8,485 nt of DNA. It comes from Pseudomonadota bacterium. Lineage in GTDB: Bacteria; Pseudomonadota; Gammaproteobacteria; Pseudomonadales; Cellvibrionaceae. The notes under the pieces were generated by a model. The model made no database searches. It was not told where the DNA came from and saw only the letters and a list, made by a program, of their open reading frames with translations. The number at the start of each line of letters is the position of its first letter. The stretch's first letter is position 1. Below are positions 7,084-8,485 of this stretch, in pieces. The position numbers and the translations under genes are program-made. The stretch lies in NCBI GenBank assembly GCA_023416875.1, contig JAEZGT010000329.1, forward strand, positions 1 through 8,485, read 5' to 3'.

Positions 7084-8208
7084 ATGAATACAGTGCGGCG
7101 AGGGGCATTGTTACACTGCCGGCGCCTGCGAAAAGTGGCGGATTATAAACAAAGCCTGAAATCATCGGGGGATTCCATCAGCACGAGCGGACGTAACTTC
7201 AAGGGCGACTTCCTGCCCAACCTTTGCACGGTGCAGGCAGTGTTCCATCTGATTCTGGTGGGCGAGCTGCTCGCCATAGCCCTGACGGTGGTGCAGAGCG
7301 GTGTGCTGGAATTCAGCTGGAACCGGCTCGGCGTGTTGTCGATGCTGATTCAATGGATCGTTCTGGCCAGTGCCGCCTGCCTCTGCCCGTTGCGACCCTG
7401 GTTCAAGCGCCGCCACCCCATGGTGGCTGGGCTGGTGAGCTATGTGCTGGTGCTGTGCATCACGGTGCTGTTTTCCGTACTTGGCGGCTTGCTGCAGGCA
7501 CCTTCGCCAGAATTGGACTGGGACCAGCTGCTGACCAACCTGATGCTGGCGGCGGTGTTTGCCGGTATAGTCCTGCGCTACTTTTATCTGCAGCAGCAGC
7601 TGCGCAACCAACAGCAGGCGGAGCTGAACGCGCGCATTCAGGCGCTGCAGGCGCGCATCCGCCCGCACTTTCTCTTCAACAGCATGAACAGCATCGCCAG
7701 TCTGATCGACTTCGATCCCCAGGCGGCGGAAAAGATGGTGGTGGATCTGTCCGAGCTGTTCCGCGCCTCCTTGAGCGAGCCGGGATTGATTCCCCTGGAG
7801 CGCGAATTGGAGTTGTGCCGCCGCTTTGTCGCCATCGAGCAGATGCGCATCGGCGACCGTTTGCAGGTGAGCTGGGATGTGGACGCCATGCCGGAAGCCA
7901 TGGTGCCGAGCCTGCTGCTGCAACCGCTGATCGAAAACGCTATCTACCATGGCATCCAGCCTCTACTCGAAGGGGGTACTGTGGCGATCTCGGTGAAAGC
8001 GGCCGGTTCCCAGTGTCAAATCCACGTGCGCAACCCGGTGGGAGACAAACGCCAGGAGAGCAATCGCGGCAACGGTTTGGCCCTGGATAATATTCGCCAT
8101 CGCCTGGATGCGCACTATGGCGCAAAAGGCAGTCTAACCGTCGATGCCGGCCCCGCGTATTACGAGGTGGTCGTCGTCTTTCCTCGAGTGCCGCCGGCGG
8201 TGACCTAA
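7084..8208 (+). CDS. algZ: AlgZ/FimS-type membrane sensor histidine kinase (LytS family)
   Basis: Inner-membrane kinase partner of AlgR, 374 residues as drawn. The N-terminal motif FLPNLCTVQAVFHLILVGELLA resembles AlgZ of Pseudomonas. Four hydrophobic segments follow at about 52-70, 83-101, 113-136 and 150-168, then a short coiled linker (169-190). The His_kinase domain of LytS type has IRPHFLFNSMNSI with His195 and an ATP-binding part with PLIENAIYHG (Asn285) and GNGLALDNIRHRL. In Pseudomonas this atypical kinase, with AlgR, controls alginate and type IV pilus genes; the targets here are unknown. The start is doubtful: the ATG at 7084 has no Shine-Dalgarno, residues 1-40 are not conserved-looking, and a GGGGG at 7167-7171 precedes an in-frame ATC at 7177, but no ATG, GTG or TTG fits better near FLPNLC. 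Family call is secure; N-terminus is not. Confidence 0.93.
   Translation: MNTVRRGALLHCRRLRKVADYKQSLKSSGDSISTSGRNFKGDFLPNLCTVQAVFHLILVGELLAIALTVVQSGVLEFSWNRLGVLSMLIQWIVLASAACLCPLRPWFKRRHPMVAGLVSYVLVLCITVLFSVLGGLLQAPSPELDWDQLLTNLMLAAVFAGIVLRYFYLQQQLRNQQQAELNARIQALQARIRPHFLFNSMNSIASLIDFDPQAAEKMVVDLSELFRASLSEPGLIPLERELELCRRFVAIEQMRIGDRLQVSWDVDAMPEAMVPSLLLQPLIENAIYHGIQPLLEGGTVAISVKAAGSQCQIHVRNPVGDKRQESNRGNGLALDNIRHRLDAHYGAKGSLTVDAGPAYYEVVVVFPRVPPAVT
7142..7149. promoter_or_regulatory. Candidate shared -10 element between argH and algZ
   Basis: The bases ATTATAAA read TATAAT on the minus strand (7147-7142, perfect -10 for argH, start near 7135 and leader of about 80 bases) and TATAAA on the plus strand (7144-7149, possible -10 for algZ). 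Neither direction has a recognisable -35. If real, the two promoters overlap and could exclude each other. It lies inside the algZ frame as drawn from 7084, which bears on the algZ start. Confidence 0.35.
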
Positions 8209-8216
8209 GCCCTAAG

Positions 8217-8245
8217 GGAGCGACCGCCTGTCGCTCCGCCGCTTT
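8217..8245 (+). terminator. Terminator-like hairpin after algZ
   Basis: GGAGCGAC (8217-8224) and GTCGCTCC (8230-8237) pair perfectly around a 5-base loop, beginning nine bases after the algZ stop. GCCGC and then only four T residues follow, so as an intrinsic terminator it is weak. It may partly uncouple algR from algZ or mark an RNA processing site. Confidence 0.45.
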
Positions 8246-8303
8246 TGGCCTACACTTAACCCAGGATCCAACAGCACGGAAAACCCTACAACAACAATTG
8301 TCT

Positions 8304-8346
8304 GCGGGATGGCGCCGGAATACCGGCCGATGCCCGCTTAATTTTT
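8304..8346 (+). terminator. Bulged hairpin with T-rich tail in the algR leader
   Basis: GCGGG (8304-8308) pairs with CCCGC (8333-8337). Inside, AT and GGC pair with GCC and AT across two single-base bulges, and a small CGG/CCG stem encloses AATA. The T-rich tail TTAATTTTT (8338-8346) follows at once, ending just before GGAA and the algR start. The layout resembles an intrinsic terminator or attenuator placed directly before the ribosome site. Folding was done by eye. Confidence 0.35.
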
Positions 8347-8361
8347 GGAACTCGATGTGTG

Positions 8362-8485
8362 ATGCATGTATTAGTCGTGGATGATGAAGCGCTGGCCCGC
8401 CAAAGGTCCATGCGCATGATTGAAAACATCGACGGTTACGACGTCGTTGGCGAGGCCGCCAACGGTGAAGCTGCCTTAAAGGCGA
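8362..8485 (+). CDS. algR: AlgR-type response regulator (LytTR family), N-terminal 41 codons only
   Basis: Start of the regulator expected to receive phosphate from the upstream kinase. The 41 visible residues begin MHVLVVDDEALARQRSMRMI and continue to GEAANGEAALKA, a receiver-domain start with the acidic pair Asp7/Asp8. The likeness to Pseudomonas AlgR (MNVLIVDDEPLAR) and the position after algZ support the name. The phosphoacceptor Asp and the LytTR DNA-binding domain lie beyond the window. A GGAA at 8347-8350 is 11 bases from this ATG and eight from an alternative in-frame GTG at 8359, so the start could be one codon earlier. The gap from algZ is 153 bp with two hairpins, so separate expression is possible. 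Confidence 0.88.
   Translation, partial: MHVLVVDDEALARQRSMRMIENIDGYDVVGEAANGEAALKA

Noticed and set aside
6294..7148. Long plus-strand open frame (284 codons) opposite argH
   Set aside because: It is the antisense shadow of a well-conserved G/C-rich gene, lacks recognisable domains or a ribosome site, and runs into the argH promoter region.
7162..7950. Minus-strand open frame (262 codons) opposite algZ
   Set aside because: Gln/His-rich low-complexity translation typical of the reverse of a G/C-rich gene; algZ has clear kinase motifs on the other strand.
7224..8090. Second plus-strand frame of 288 codons within algZ
   Set aside because: Out-of-frame Ala/Gly/Arg-rich shadow of algZ with no motif.

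Overview
The window reads as a chromosomal segment of a cellulose-degrading gammaproteobacterium, most likely of the Cellvibrionaceae type (Cellvibrio, Saccharophagus, Teredinibacter). Two points support this: two cellulase lipoproteins carry long polyserine linkers, a hallmark of that group, and the argH / algZ-algR arrangement is the one found in Pseudomonas and relatives. The species assignment is inference.

Layout. Positions 1-1818 (minus strand) hold the 5' 606 codons of a GH6 exocellulase (cellobiohydrolase-type) lipoprotein; its 3' end lies outside the window. A 423-bp intergenic stretch (1819-2241) follows. Positions 2242-3594 (minus) encode a 12-TM MATE-family exporter. A clear intrinsic terminator (3684-3719) ends the next gene, 3742-5478 (minus), a GH5 endoglucanase lipoprotein built as signal peptide, polyserine, CBM4/9-like module, GH5 domain. 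Its 179-bp upstream gap holds an extended -10 candidate and a textbook CRP-type palindrome. Positions 5658-7055 (minus) are argH, argininosuccinate lyase. Divergently, 7084-8208 (plus) is algZ (fimS), a LytS-type membrane sensor kinase. A 153-bp gap with two hairpins follows, then the first 41 codons of algR (8362 to the end of the window).

How they work together. The GH6 and GH5 enzymes form a plausible exo/endo pair. Both have a lipobox with the lipidated Cys at residue 29, Gly at +2 and a long flexible serine tether, so both are predicted to sit in the outer membrane and display their catalytic domains away from the cell. The MATE gene between them has no evident functional link. argH plus algZR is a conserved housekeeping and regulatory core, beside which the cellulase block appears to have been added. 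The CRP-like site suggests catabolite (cAMP) control of the GH5 gene.

I see no CRISPR array, rRNA, tRNA, IS element, phage gene or clearly undescribed multi-gene system. The points most worth a second look are regulatory: the CRP site embedded in the argH 3' hairpin, the algZ start and shared -10 element, and the hairpins in the algZ-algR gap.
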